A stretch of DNA of 34,961 nt. It comes from DASWJS01 sp036397035 (GTDB lineage: Bacteria > Actinomycetota > AC-67). Each line of letters opens with the position of its first letter. Position 1 is the first letter of the stretch. This document shows positions 15,414 to 23,840 of this stretch, in pieces. The position numbers were made by a program, and so were the translations under genes. Under the pieces are notes generated by a model, which had not been told where the DNA came from, searched no databases, and saw only the letters and a program-made list of their open reading frames with translations. The stretch is from positions 1-34,961 of the forward strand of contig DASWJS010000011.1 of assembly GCA_036397035.1 (NCBI GenBank), read 5' to 3'.

Positions 15414-16327
15414 AGGTCGTCGCCGTCGTCCTGAACTGGCGGCGGCCCACCGACACGGTCGCGTGCGTCCGCTCCCTGCGGGAGACGGCGCCGGACGCCG
15501 GGGTCGTCGTTGTCGACAACGCCTCGGGCGACGACTCCCTCGCCGTCTTCGCCGAGCAGCTCCCCGGCACGACCGTCGTCGTGAACGATCGCAACGCGGG
15601 CTACGCGGGCGGCAACAACGCCGGGATCGAGGCGGCGCTGAGCGACGGCGCGGATGCGGTGCTCGTGCTGAACAACGACGTGGTGGTGACGCCGGGTTGC
15701 GTGGAGGCGCTGACCGCGTACCTGACGGCCCATCCCCGGGTGCCGATGGCGGCGCCCCTGTCGCTGCTCGGCGAGACCGACGTCGTGGACTTCTATCGCG
15801 CGCGCGTGGACGTGCGGTCGATGGCGCTGGACGCGACCGGCCGTGACGAGCCGTGGGACGGCCCGCCCGAGCCGGCGCCGACCGACTACGCGACGGGGAG
15901 CGCGATGCTCGTACGTGCGGAGGTGCTCCGGGAGACCGGACTGTTCGACGAGCGCTTCTTCCTGGTGTGGGAGGACGTGGACCTCTGCCTGCGCGTGCGA
16001 GCGGCGACCGACGAGCGCCCGGTCGTCGTCCCGGCCGCCCGGGTCCGGCACGGGCGCAGCGCGAGCTTCGGCGGCGACGGCTCGCCCCTGTTCGGCTACT
16101 TCTTCGCCCGCAACTCCTTCCTCGTCCTGGCCAAGCACGGCAAGCCATGGTGGCGGTGGCGCACGCGGCGGCTGCTCGTGCGGCGCTACCGCGTTGCCGC
16201 AACCCGCGCGGCCGAGCCGATGCGCACCGCGCTCACGCTCGGATTGCGCGACGGCCTGCGACGCCGATGGGGACCGGCTCCGGACGACCTCGCCGCCCTG
16301 CTCGAGCGTCCGCCCGGTATGGCCTGA
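15410..16327 (+). CDS. Glycosyltransferase family 2, rhamnosyltransferase-like
   Basis: A 305-residue GT-A enzyme. Motifs in order are VVAVVLNWRRPTDTVACV, VVVVDNASGDDS, NRNAGYAGGNNAGIEAAL (acceptor/donor loop typical of the rhamnosyltransferase-like branch), VLVLNNDVVVTPG (the NND metal-site variant) and FLVWEDVDLCLRVR (catalytic base). The start is GTG 15410 overlapping the acyltransferase stop. It is the last gene of the coupled operon begun at 8558; the next gene starts about 100 bp on. Rhamnosyl transfer is plausible from motif similarity but not proven. Confidence 0.9.
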   Translation: MKVVAVVLNWRRPTDTVACVRSLRETAPDAGVVVVDNASGDDSLAVFAEQLPGTTVVVNDRNAGYAGGNNAGIEAALSDGADAVLVLNNDVVVTPGCVEALTAYLTAHPRVPMAAPLSLLGETDVVDFYRARVDVRSMALDATGRDEPWDGPPEPAPTDYATGSAMLVRAEVLRETGLFDERFFLVWEDVDLCLRVRAATDERPVVVPAARVRHGRSASFGGDGSPLFGYFFARNSFLVLAKHGKPWWRWRTRRLLVRRYRVAATRAAEPMRTALTLGLRDGLRRRWGPAPDDLAALLERPPGMA

Positions 16328-16430
16328 TTCCTCCGCGATCGGCGCGTAAGGTTCGTCCCCGCGCGGGGGAAGTGCGCGCTCGTACCGGCTTCGCACGGAT
16401 GCGAGTTCGCGCCCCTTCATCCCGGAAAAC

Positions 16431-17975
16431 ATGGCCTCTGAGCAGCCAAAACGGGCAGGACGCCGGGGTCTGGCGGCGAATCTGTCTCCCGTGGACATGA
16501 CCAGGCTCTCGCTCTCTCGCGGACGCGCCGCACGAGCACGCGCGATGCTCGCGCTGGCGACCGTCGTGGCGAGTTGCTTCAGCGTCGGAGCCGGGCACGC
16601 GGCAGGGACGGTCACGAAGTGGGTCGATCACTTCGACACGCTCGGACCGCTTCCCGGCGACATGCCGACCGAGCCCTACGAGATCAAGCGCGGCAGTTGG
16701 GACGTCGTCGACATCGTCGACCCGATCGACCCGACCCAGGGGCGGCGCGTGCTGCGGCAGGGCTCGATCCTGAAGACGCCCAACGAGCCCATCGTCTACA
16801 TCCGCGACACGTCCTTCCGGAACTTCGCCGTCCAGGTCACGGCGGCGCTGATCGACGACTGCCTTTCGTGCAGCGTCGGCTTCACCTTCCGCGCGCCGAT
16901 CCTGAGCGATCACACCGCGGACCCCAACAACCTCTACCTCTTCACCGCGATCAACACCGGCTACATCGGCGGCTTCCCGACCGGCAAGGCGTTCATGTTG
17001 TGGAAGCGCGTGGGGCAGGGCTACTTCATGCTCAGCAACAAGATCTCGCACACCAACGCCGATCTCACCCAGCCCCACGACTACAAGGTCATCATGTCCG
17101 GCGGACGGATCGAGGCCTACGTCGACGGCCGGCTCATCATCGAGCACCGCGACAAGCCGAGCGGCGACACGCCGACCAACAGCGACCCCTTCCCGGGCCT
17201 TCCCTTCGACGAGGGCGCGATCGGGCTGCGAACCTCGGCCGGCCGTGCGTGGTTCGACGACCTGATCGTGATCGCCGACGACGCCTACGAGGGCCGTTCG
17301 GCGCTGGTCGACTCCTACCTCGACCTCGGCGTCGGCGGCGAGGTCAAGAAAGGCGCCGGCGGCACCGTGTCGCGCATCGCCGGCCTTGACAGGACGCGAA
17401 CGATCGACACCGGCTACGTCTACGACGACATGCGCTTCGACGAAGGGCTCGTCCGGACCCTGGGTGGGGAGGGCTTCGAGGCGGGCGCGAGCTTGCAGAC
17501 CTTCGTGGACGCAAACCAAACGGTGGTGTCGCGCGCGCGAATCAACCGGCTGAGCGCGGTGTTCGCCGACCCGACGAACCAGGTGTCGGTCCTGGTCGAA
17601 GGGGTCAAGATCGACGCGACCGCGACGGCCTCGTGCGAGGGCACGACGTCGCGGGTCGACCTCGCGCGGAGCGAGTTCATGGTCACCATCGCCGGCGACG
17701 GCTCGCGGCCTGACACGGTGATCGGACCGTTCAGCCTGTCCTCGAGCTATCCGCCCAACTCCTTGCTCTACACCCTGCCCGGCACCGTGCAGGTGATCGC
17801 GCACCGGTACCGTGCGACGACGGAGCCCCAGCGTGTCGAGACGAGCGCGCTCGCGATCATCTTCCCCGGCAGCGAGATCGAGGGCGCCAACGGCGCGCGC
17901 GCGCCGGACCAGGTCATCTCCATCGGGAGCGTCGTGGCGGGGCGGTACTGCATCCCAGACCTCGAGCTGACGTAG
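16431..17975 (+). CDS. Exported LamG/concanavalin-like domain protein of unknown role
   Basis: A 514-residue secreted protein. A basic n-region and the hydrophobic stretch MLALATVVASCFSVGAGHAA form a signal peptide; if translation begins at ATG 16497 the n-region has a more normal length, so that start is a serious alternative. Residues about 60-290 look like a concanavalin-type beta sandwich (DHFDTLGPLPGDM, SWDVVDIVD, FRNFAVQVTAALIDD, YKVIMSGGRIEAYVDGRLI, IGLRTSAGRAWFDDLIV), as in LamG and DUF1080 proteins that bind sugars. The last 200 residues are beta-rich with no family I recognise. It follows the glycan operon, so it may bind the exported polymer; that is inference. Confidence 0.75.
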   Translation: MASEQPKRAGRRGLAANLSPVDMTRLSLSRGRAARARAMLALATVVASCFSVGAGHAAGTVTKWVDHFDTLGPLPGDMPTEPYEIKRGSWDVVDIVDPIDPTQGRRVLRQGSILKTPNEPIVYIRDTSFRNFAVQVTAALIDDCLSCSVGFTFRAPILSDHTADPNNLYLFTAINTGYIGGFPTGKAFMLWKRVGQGYFMLSNKISHTNADLTQPHDYKVIMSGGRIEAYVDGRLIIEHRDKPSGDTPTNSDPFPGLPFDEGAIGLRTSAGRAWFDDLIVIADDAYEGRSALVDSYLDLGVGGEVKKGAGGTVSRIAGLDRTRTIDTGYVYDDMRFDEGLVRTLGGEGFEAGASLQTFVDANQTVVSRARINRLSAVFADPTNQVSVLVEGVKIDATATASCEGTTSRVDLARSEFMVTIAGDGSRPDTVIGPFSLSSSYPPNSLLYTLPGTVQVIAHRYRATTEPQRVETSALAIIFPGSEIEGANGARAPDQVISIGSVVAGRYCIPDLELT

Positions 17976-17983
17976 ACGAATGT

Positions 17984-17999
17984 CGCCGGGCGACCGGCG
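17984..17999 (+). terminator. Weak hairpin between two exported-protein genes
   Basis: CGCCGG-GCGA-CCGGCG forms a 6 bp stem with a 4-base loop just after the LamG-like gene stop. No T-tract follows, so termination is uncertain and the two exported genes may be co-transcribed. Confidence 0.25.
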
Positions 18000-18065
18000 G
18001 AGGGAGAGAGCGGCCGCGAACGCCGCTCAGGATCAGGGCAGGACCGACGGGAAAGGACGCCGCAC

Positions 18066-19967
18066 GTGGACAGGGCAAGGAAGGTGCTCACAGCGCTGTG
18101 CATCCTTCTTGCGATCGTCCCGGCGACCGGGCGTGCCGGAGAGGGAGGCACGACCGGCCGCGTGCGGGACGAGTTGCTCGTCCGCTTCCGTCGGTCCGCC
18201 TCGATCTCCGACCGCGCGTCCGCGCTCGGGTCGATCGGCGGGCGCGTCCTGCGTCACATCCCCTCGATCGACTACGACCTGGTGCGGGTTCGCGGCGACG
18301 CGCTCGGCGCCGTCGCCCGGCTCGTGCGGATGGCCGAGGTCGCCGTCGCCGAGCCCAACTACACGGGCCGGATCCAGATCACCCCGAACGACGCGTGCGT
18401 GAACGGGTGCGGGACCACGCGCCAGTGGAACCTCGGCGCGGTGAACGCCTTTGCAGGCTGGAGTGTCTTCCCGGGCCACTTCTACACCGCGACGCAGAAG
18501 AAGAACCTCTCGCCGCGCGTGAAGGTCGCGGTGCTCGATACCAAGATCGACGAGCTGCAGCCCGACTGGCGCGGCGCGAACCCGCCGCCCATGAGCGCGC
18601 TCTACGACGTCTCGGCCGGCGGGCAGCTCGACTTCGGCGCGGGCAAGGACTTCGTCCCGGCGAGCAGGCAAGCCGGCCACGCCGCGTTCCACGGCACCTT
18701 CGTCGCGGGGATCCTCGCGGCGGCGGCGAACAACGGCCAGGGCATCGCGGGGCTCGCCTACAACGCCGACATCGTCCCGATCACCGTCGTGGACGGCAAC
18801 GGCGTCGCCACCGCTGCGGACCTCGCGTCGGGCATCGACCACGCGGTCTCCGTGGGCGCGCGCGTGATCAACATGTCGCTCGGCCTGCTGGAGACCTCGA
18901 CCGCGGTGCAGGCCGCGATCAGCGTCGCGCACGACGCGGGCGCTCTGTCGGTGGCGGCCGCGGGCAACAACGGCAACAACCAGCCCTTCTACCCGGCCTG
19001 GCACGCCGGCGTGATGTCGGTCACCGCGACCGACGAGGCCGACCGGCCGGCGCCCTGCACCAACCACAGCAACCACACCAGCGTCGCCGCGCCGGGGATG
19101 AACGTGCTGTCGATGGACACCCGGACCGAGAGCGGCTACGGCACCGCAGGGTGCGGGACGAGCACCGCGGCGCCGCACGTGTCGGCGCTGGCCGCTTTGC
19201 TGTTCGCCCAGAACCCGAGCCGCTCGCCCGAAGACGTGCGATCGATCATCGAGCGCACCGCGGACGACGACCGGTTCGCGCCGGGGATCGACGAATACTT
19301 CGGGCACGGCAGGATCAACGTCCAGCGGGCGCTGATGGACGGCGTCGGTCCGGACGTCGATCGCACGCGGGCCACCATGCCCCGCGCGCTCGGGGGCGTC
19401 AGCGTCGCCTCCGCGGTCGCGCGCGCTCGCTCGGAGGACCCGATCCTGGAAGCCGAGTGGTTCGTCGACTCGCTCGGCAGTCCGGGCTCGGGCGGGTCCG
19501 TCGAGGCGGTCGACGGGGCCTTCGGCGAGCGCAACGAAGAGCTGACGATGACGATCCAGGTGCCGCTCACCTTCCCGACCGGCGTGCACCGGCTGCTCGT
19601 GCGCGCGCGCGACGTCACCGGGTGGGGAGCCGCGTCGGTGGGCGCGCTGATCGTGGATCGCAAGCCGCCCGAGATCCGGGACCTCGCCGTCTCGGTGGTC
19701 GCGGCGCCCTCGGCGAACCAGCCGATGGTCGTCGACTTCGTCGCCCTCGACGACTACGCGAGCCGGATGGAATGGGCCTTCACGGTGAACGACAAGCTCG
19801 ACGGCACGAGGGTCTACGAGTCGGAAACGATGACCGTCGAGCCCGGCCGCGTCGTGACCGAGTGGCTGCCGGAGTTCGAGCTGCACGGGGTCTACCGCGT
19901 CGACGTGATCCTCATCGACGAAGCGCTCAACCCGTCGCGGGCCGAGTCGACGACCGTCCTGGTCTGA
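18066..19967 (+). CDS. Secreted subtilisin-family (S8) serine protease
   Basis: A 633-residue secreted protease. A signal peptide covers about residues 1-24, and an I9-like prodomain follows (DELLVRFRRSASI, VRMAEVAVAEPNYTG). The catalytic triad is visible: Asp158 in VAVLDTKID, His209 in FHGTFVAGIL, Ser366 in GTSTAAPHVSA, with the oxyanion Asn301 in AAAGNNGNN. The residue after the catalytic Ser is Thr, where Met is usual, a tolerated variant. Residues about 430-633 form an extra beta-rich C-terminal region (two Ig-like stretches, EWFVDSLGSPG and KPPEIRDLAVSV), possibly for wall attachment. The start is GTG 18066. It should be active outside the membrane; substrate unknown. Confidence 0.93.
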   Translation: MDRARKVLTALCILLAIVPATGRAGEGGTTGRVRDELLVRFRRSASISDRASALGSIGGRVLRHIPSIDYDLVRVRGDALGAVARLVRMAEVAVAEPNYTGRIQITPNDACVNGCGTTRQWNLGAVNAFAGWSVFPGHFYTATQKKNLSPRVKVAVLDTKIDELQPDWRGANPPPMSALYDVSAGGQLDFGAGKDFVPASRQAGHAAFHGTFVAGILAAAANNGQGIAGLAYNADIVPITVVDGNGVATAADLASGIDHAVSVGARVINMSLGLLETSTAVQAAISVAHDAGALSVAAAGNNGNNQPFYPAWHAGVMSVTATDEADRPAPCTNHSNHTSVAAPGMNVLSMDTRTESGYGTAGCGTSTAAPHVSALAALLFAQNPSRSPEDVRSIIERTADDDRFAPGIDEYFGHGRINVQRALMDGVGPDVDRTRATMPRALGGVSVASAVARARSEDPILEAEWFVDSLGSPGSGGSVEAVDGAFGERNEELTMTIQVPLTFPTGVHRLLVRARDVTGWGAASVGALIVDRKPPEIRDLAVSVVAAPSANQPMVVDFVALDDYASRMEWAFTVNDKLDGTRVYESETMTVEPGRVVTEWLPEFELHGVYRVDVILIDEALNPSRAESTTVLV

Positions 19968-19979
19968 CCCGTCGGGGCC

Positions 19980-20654
19980 TTACACCCCGGCCGGCGAGCC
20001 CGGCAGGAACCCTTCCGGACCCTTCGCGCCCTGGGCCTCGATGAACCGACCGGCGTACGCGGCGACGTCCTCGGACGCGCCGGGCGTCCCGCACGTGGAC
20101 ATGTGCTGCCAGGCGGTGAACGCGATCGTGACGCCGTCGGGAAGGTCGGGTCGCGGCGAAAGGAACGCGCCGGTTGCGTTCTCGCGCACGACGCCCTTGA
20201 GCGCCTCCAGGACGGCATCGTCGATTCCGTCCTGCGCGTACCAGATGCCGACGTGGCCGTGCTCGAGGTTGTGGACCATGTTCTCGTCGGGAGCCTGCAC
20301 GTGGTAGATCCCTGTGTTGCCCACGTTCCCGTAGTGGTTGCCCGAAGTGGGCGGGGTGGTCCGGTACTCGACGTCCGTCGGCGAATCGACGTGGGTCGAG
20401 CCCTCGTCACCGAAGCTCTGCACCTCCGTGCAGCCGGCGGGCGCGGCCAGCCGGGCAAGCTCCTGTCCCGCGCGTCGCGCGCTCGCGCCCGACAGGTAGA
20501 CGGCGACGCCGATCAGGCCTGCGATCACCACGAGCGCGACCAGGGTGAGGACGCCTCGCATCTTCCTCTTCCGAGCCGCGCGCCGCTGCGCCTCGATGCG
20601 CGCGAGCCGCGCGGCTTCCCTGCGTTCCCGTTTGGTCTCTCGGTGATTCGACAC
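19980..20654 (-). CDS. DUF3105 membrane-anchored protein
   Basis: A 224-residue protein with a highly basic cytoplasmic N-terminus (RETKRERREAARLARIEAQ), one transmembrane helix (about residues 35-56, VLTLVALVVIAGLIGVAVYLS), and an external DUF3105 domain. The latter's markers are TTPPTSGNHYGN, ENMVHNLEHGHVGIWY and AFTAWQHMSTC; the clustered His residues suggest metal binding. Function is unknown. The GTG start has GGGAGG 8 bases upstream, and TGTTATAAA 34 bases upstream looks like an extended -10. It converges on the subtilisin gene with a 12 bp gap. Confidence 0.88.
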   Translation of the reverse strand: MSNHRETKRERREAARLARIEAQRRAARKRKMRGVLTLVALVVIAGLIGVAVYLSGASARRAGQELARLAAPAGCTEVQSFGDEGSTHVDSPTDVEYRTTPPTSGNHYGNVGNTGIYHVQAPDENMVHNLEHGHVGIWYAQDGIDDAVLEALKGVVRENATGAFLSPRPDLPDGVTIAFTAWQHMSTCGTPGASEDVAAYAGRFIEAQGAKGPEGFLPGSPAGV

Positions 20655-20687
20655 GTGCGGAGCCTCCCTGAACGACGAGTGCGACGC

Positions 20688-20693
20688 TTTATA
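20688..20693 (-). promoter_or_regulatory. Extended -10 promoter of the DUF3105 gene
   Basis: TGTTATAAA on the minus strand combines a TG extension and a TATAAA hexamer in an otherwise very GC-rich gap. The predicted start would leave a leader of about 27 bases carrying the GGGAGG ribosome site. No -35 match was found, which is common with an extended -10. Confidence 0.45.
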
Positions 20694-20723
20694 ACACGGC
20701 GCTCGGCGGCGTCGCCGATTCGC

Positions 20724-21431
20724 TCACGGGTCCATGATGCCGCGCGGGAAGAGGTCCTCCTCGGACGGACGGATCAGGTCGCGCGCGGTCCCGCCGCCGT
20801 GCCCGAGCCGGTGACCGCGCACGACGGCGACCGGCACACGATCGGCCTTGCCCATCACCAGCTCGGCCGCGCCGGCAAGCTCGTCGGCGACCGCGACGAC
20901 CGTCGCCTCCAGCGTCATGCCGTAGGCGTCGGTCCGGCCGCGCTCGTCTCGAACCGGGTCGAGCCCCGCGACGCCGATCGCCACGTTGGTCTGACCGATC
21001 CGCCACGGACGCCCGAACGTGTCGGCGACGATCACGCCCACCTCGACGCCCGCTTGGGTGCGGATCCCGTCGCGAATGCGGGCCGCGCTCGCGTCGGGGT
21101 CGAGCGGCAGCAGCGCGAGCGCGTCGAGGGGGACGTTGGACGCGTCGACGCCCGCGCTTGCGCACACGAAGCCGTGCCGCGTGCGGGCGATGACGACGTC
21201 GCCGCGCCGCGCGAGCACCTCCGTCGCCTCTTCGCGGATGAGCCGCCCGCGCTCGGCCTCTCGCTGCGCGGGGTCCACGCGCACGAGCCGTCCCTCGGCC
21301 TTCGAGACGATCTTCTGCGCGACCACGACGACATCGCCGTCGAGCAGCGCCGCCCCGGCGCACACGAGCGCGGCGACGTCGTCGCCATCGGCCACCTCGC
21401 CGATGCCCTCGACCGGGATGATCGCGATCAC
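20724..21431 (-). CDS. cofE: Coenzyme F420-0:L-glutamate ligase
   Basis: Adds L-glutamate residues to F420-0 with GTP in the last stage of F420 synthesis. The 235 residues cover only the CofE domain: IIPVEGIGEVADGDDVA, DVVVVAQKIVSKAEGR (substrate/GTP region), VIVADTFGRPWRIGQTNVAIGVAG (the metal/glutamate site), and GRTDAYGMTLEATVVAVADELA. The C-terminal nitroreductase-like domain that makes mycobacterial FbiB bifunctional is absent, as in archaeal CofE. The start is GTG 21431, overlapping cofD as GTGA; longer in-frame reading is a shadow inside cofD. Whether the missing dehydro-F420 reduction is done by another protein is not visible here. Confidence 0.93.
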   Translation of the reverse strand: MIAIIPVEGIGEVADGDDVAALVCAGAALLDGDVVVVAQKIVSKAEGRLVRVDPAQREAERGRLIREEATEVLARRGDVVIARTRHGFVCASAGVDASNVPLDALALLPLDPDASAARIRDGIRTQAGVEVGVIVADTFGRPWRIGQTNVAIGVAGLDPVRDERGRTDAYGMTLEATVVAVADELAGAAELVMGKADRVPVAVVRGHRLGHGGGTARDLIRPSEEDLFPRGIMDP

Positions 21432-22357
21432 GGGCGAGCCGCGTCCCGAAGCTGCGCCGCCAGATCGAGCGCCTGCTTGGCGAGCGCCGCCGCGTCCTCG
21501 GGCGTTCGCATGATCGCCGGCACCGCGCGCGCCGGAACGCCGATGCCGGCCGCCTCCTGCGCATCCACCTCGTCGAGGATGAAGCCGTCGAGCATCCCTG
21601 CATAGTGCCCGGCCACACCGGCCGCGCTCACCGGGACACCGATCGCCGGGAGCAGCTTGTCGGCCATCCCGCGCACGACTTTTCCGCCGACGATCGGCGA
21701 GATCGCGACGACGGGGGCCCGGGTCGCGGCGAGCGCCGCTCGCACGCCGTCCACGGCGAGGATGGGATCGATCGACACGACCGGGTTGCTGGGCGCAACG
21801 ATGACAACGTCCGCCTCCGCGATCGCGTCGAGCACGCCGGGCGCGGGCGCGCCGCCGCCCACGTGGACCGCGCGCACGCGCGGCGCCGCGCGATGGCGCA
21901 CCCAGTACTCCTGGAAGTGCATCGTCTTGTCGTCGGTTTCGATCAAGGTCGGCACGACTTCGTTCGTCATGGGCAGCAAGCGCGTCTCGAGGTCGAATCG
22001 AGCCGTCATCCGCTCGATCGCCCGGTGCAGGGGAACGCCCTCCTGGAGCCACAGCGAGCGCGCCGCGCAGATCGCGTAGTCGCGATCGCCGAGGTCGAAC
22101 CAGGCGTCGTGGCCGGCGGCGCGCAACTCGTCCATGATCACGCGCGTGTCGCCGATCAGCCCGAACTGCCGTCGTTCGTCGAGCACCCCCGCGAGCATGA
22201 ACGTGACGATGTCCAGGTCCGGGCAGACGTGCACGCCGTAGATGTTGATGTCGTCGCCGGTGTTGCCAACGATGGTCACCTCCGCCGCCGGCACGACGCG
22301 AACCAGCCCGCGCAGGAAGCGCGCCGCACCGAAGCCTCCCGCCAGCACCGTGATCAC
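21428..22357 (-). CDS. cofD: 2-phospho-L-lactate/phosphoenolpyruvate transferase of F420 synthesis
   Basis: Transfers the activated phospholactate or phosphoenolpyruvate unit to the deazaflavin Fo, giving (dehydro-)F420-0; the actinobacterial ortholog is called FbiA. The 309 residues match the usual length. Motifs: TVLAGGFGAARFLRGL (N-terminal glycine loop), VGNTGDDINIYGVHVCPDLD, FGLIGDTRVIMDEL, DRDYAICAARSLWL, VIVAPSNPVVSIDPILAV (GPSNP-like, here APSNP) and PIVGGKVVRGMADKLL. GTG 22357 is the first start. It is translationally coupled to cofE. The donor-making enzyme CofC/FbiD is not in this window. Confidence 0.93.
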   Translation of the reverse strand: MITVLAGGFGAARFLRGLVRVVPAAEVTIVGNTGDDINIYGVHVCPDLDIVTFMLAGVLDERRQFGLIGDTRVIMDELRAAGHDAWFDLGDRDYAICAARSLWLQEGVPLHRAIERMTARFDLETRLLPMTNEVVPTLIETDDKTMHFQEYWVRHRAAPRVRAVHVGGGAPAPGVLDAIAEADVVIVAPSNPVVSIDPILAVDGVRAALAATRAPVVAISPIVGGKVVRGMADKLLPAIGVPVSAAGVAGHYAGMLDGFILDEVDAQEAAGIGVPARAVPAIMRTPEDAAALAKQALDLAAQLRDAARP

Positions 22358-22628
22358 GACGAGCCGGAGCCTAGCGCGGACGGGTATGCGAATCGCGGGT
22401 GATAGCCTCGATGACGATGTCTCTCATCGAGAACCTGATCCTCAGCTCTCTCCCTATGACGACCTTCTCGCCATTGGGATTTCGGCGAGCAAGGCATCAT
22501 CTACGAGGTCATCGAGGGCCGCCGTCCAAGCGCCTCCTTCTAGCCCTATTCCGGCCTGACGGCCTGCTGCCGAGGGACCGTCCCAAGCGTGCGGTAGCCT
22601 GACCGTCGAGAGGGAAGGAGTCGCCCAG
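22358..22628. other. Gap between cofD and the DUF433 antitoxin gene, possible decayed small gene
   Basis: Lower GC than its surroundings. A TAGCCT hexamer (22403-22408) stands just before ATG codons at 22411 and 22417. Protein-like stretches occur in successive frames: LSPYDDLLAIG, then GEQGIIYEVIEGRRPSASF ending at a TAG at 22541-22543. One missing G in the GGG run near 22476-22479 would join the last two. No named family is recognised. The purine-rich GGGAAGGAG near 22611-22620 is the ribosome site of the next gene. Confidence 0.3.
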
Positions 22629-23318
22629 GTGACGCACGCCGCGAACGCTACCGATGTCCGCTTGACCGAGCCCCTGTACACGGTCAGGGAGGCGGCGATG
22701 TACTTGAAGGTGTCGCCCAACACGCTCGAGTACTGGGCTCGGGGGCGCAACGGCACCCCTCCGCTGCTCCACGCCGTCCCTGCTGGGGGAAGGCACCGGC
22801 CCGAACTCCCCTTCGTTGCCCTCGCGGAAGGTCTGGTCGTCGCCGCGTTCCGGAGAGCAGGGGCTTCGATGCAGTACGTCCGGAAGGCTGTCGACGCGAT
22901 CCGGCGCGACATCGGCTTTGAGTACGCCCTCGCATCGCGGAAGCTCCACCTTCACGGCGCGCAGATCTTGTGGGATCACGCGACCGATCCCGCGGCAAAG
23001 CGGGAGCTGGCCGAGGTCGTTACGAAGAACCGTGTATTCGATCCGGTCGTCGTTGGATATCTCGAGCTGATGACGTACGCAGAGGACGATCTGGCCTCGT
23101 CGCTGGTGTTGCCTCTGACGCAGAGGCCCACACTCAAGACCGATCCCCGGATCGCGTTCGGGCAGCCCGTCTTCATCCGCGGAGGAGGCCGGATGGAAGA
23201 TGTCCTCGACCGATTCTCGGCGGGCGAGGATCCCGGGGACCTGGCCGAGGACTTCGGCGTCCCCGTCGAGGACGTCTACGAGCTGCTCCGTGCCTTCATT
23301 CCGCAAGAGGCCGCCTGA
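22629..23318 (+). CDS. DUF433 antitoxin with N-terminal MerR-like helix-turn-helix
   Basis: A 229-residue antitoxin. Residues 16-45 (YTVREAAMYLKVSPNTLEYWARG) are a MerR/excisionase-like winged helix-turn-helix that should bind its own promoter. The middle is helical. The C-terminus from about 165 is a DUF433 domain (DPRIAFGQPVFIRGG, then VLDRFSAGEDPGDLAEDFGV and VEDVYELLRAF). DUF433 proteins are usually half this size, so the HTH fusion marks the larger class paired with VapC45-like toxins. GTG 22629 is preceded by GGAAGGAG 10 bases away. The toxin frame starts 29 bp before its stop, giving tight coupling. Confidence 0.82.
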   Translation: MTHAANATDVRLTEPLYTVREAAMYLKVSPNTLEYWARGRNGTPPLLHAVPAGGRHRPELPFVALAEGLVVAAFRRAGASMQYVRKAVDAIRRDIGFEYALASRKLHLHGAQILWDHATDPAAKRELAEVVTKNRVFDPVVVGYLELMTYAEDDLASSLVLPLTQRPTLKTDPRIAFGQPVFIRGGGRMEDVLDRFSAGEDPGDLAEDFGVPVEDVYELLRAFIPQEAA

Positions 23319-23718
23319 TCCTCCGCCCGAGTTCTTCGTTGACCGGAGCCTCGGGAGACTCACGGTGCCGCAGGCGTTGGGGTCTGCCGGGTTCGTCGCG
23401 CACACCATGTTCTCCGTCTACGGCGAAGGCGCCGAGGAGCGAATCTCTGATGTGGACTGGATCGCCGAGGGAGCCGAGCGTGGGTGGATTCTCCTCACGA
23501 AGGACCGCAGGATCAGATACGTGCCGGCTGAACTGGAGGCGGTGAGTGAGCACCGAGCACGAGTGTTCTGCCTTGCCCTCCGGAAACTGAAAGGAGCCGA
23601 ACAGGCCGAATGCTTTCGGGCGAACATCAACCGGATCATCGGACGGGCTCGGCGGCCGGGGCCGTTCATCGACCTCGTCTACGAGAAGCGCGTCGATCCG
23701 TGGTGGCCGCGGGGATGA
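23290..23718 (+). CDS. PIN-like (VapC45-type) ribonuclease toxin
   Basis: A 142-residue toxin with the features of the PIN-like family paired with DUF433 antitoxins. An early acidic residue in EFFVDRSLG is the first metal ligand. It is followed by VPQALGSAGF, ISDVDWIAEGAERGWILLTKDRRIR (the second acidic cluster and TKD motif) and a basic C-terminus. Expected activity is RNA cleavage. The start GTG 23290 lies inside the antitoxin gene; a clean start nearer to EFFVD is absent, and the proline-rich lead RPPDPPPEFF is common in this family. The exact start is uncertain by up to about 15 residues. Confidence 0.75.
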   Translation: MPSFRKRPPDPPPEFFVDRSLGRLTVPQALGSAGFVAHTMFSVYGEGAEERISDVDWIAEGAERGWILLTKDRRIRYVPAELEAVSEHRARVFCLALRKLKGAEQAECFRANINRIIGRARRPGPFIDLVYEKRVDPWWPRG

Positions 23719-23828
23719 TCGTCAGTTGCTTCGTTTCAGCCTGGTTGGTTCGCCGGATTGATAGCGTGAGAGCCTGACCGAGGCTGCACGACTTCGCAGG
23801 AGTTGCGACCCGTCGGGGAGCGGTGATG

Positions 23829-23834
23829 TAGATT
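23829..23834 (+). promoter_or_regulatory. Putative -10 element of fbiC, leaderless start
   Basis: TAGATT ends 6 bases before the fbiC GTG (23841) and no Shine-Dalgarno is present between, so transcription likely begins on the start codon. TTGCGA at 23803 is the nearest -35 candidate, but its 20 bp spacing is too long to be convincing. Confidence 0.4.
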
Positions 23835-23840
23835 CGCGCC

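Noticed and set aside
16357..16368. CCCCGCGCGGGG palindrome after the glycan operon as a terminator
   Set aside because: No room for a proper loop and no T-tract; it is within expectation for such GC-rich DNA.
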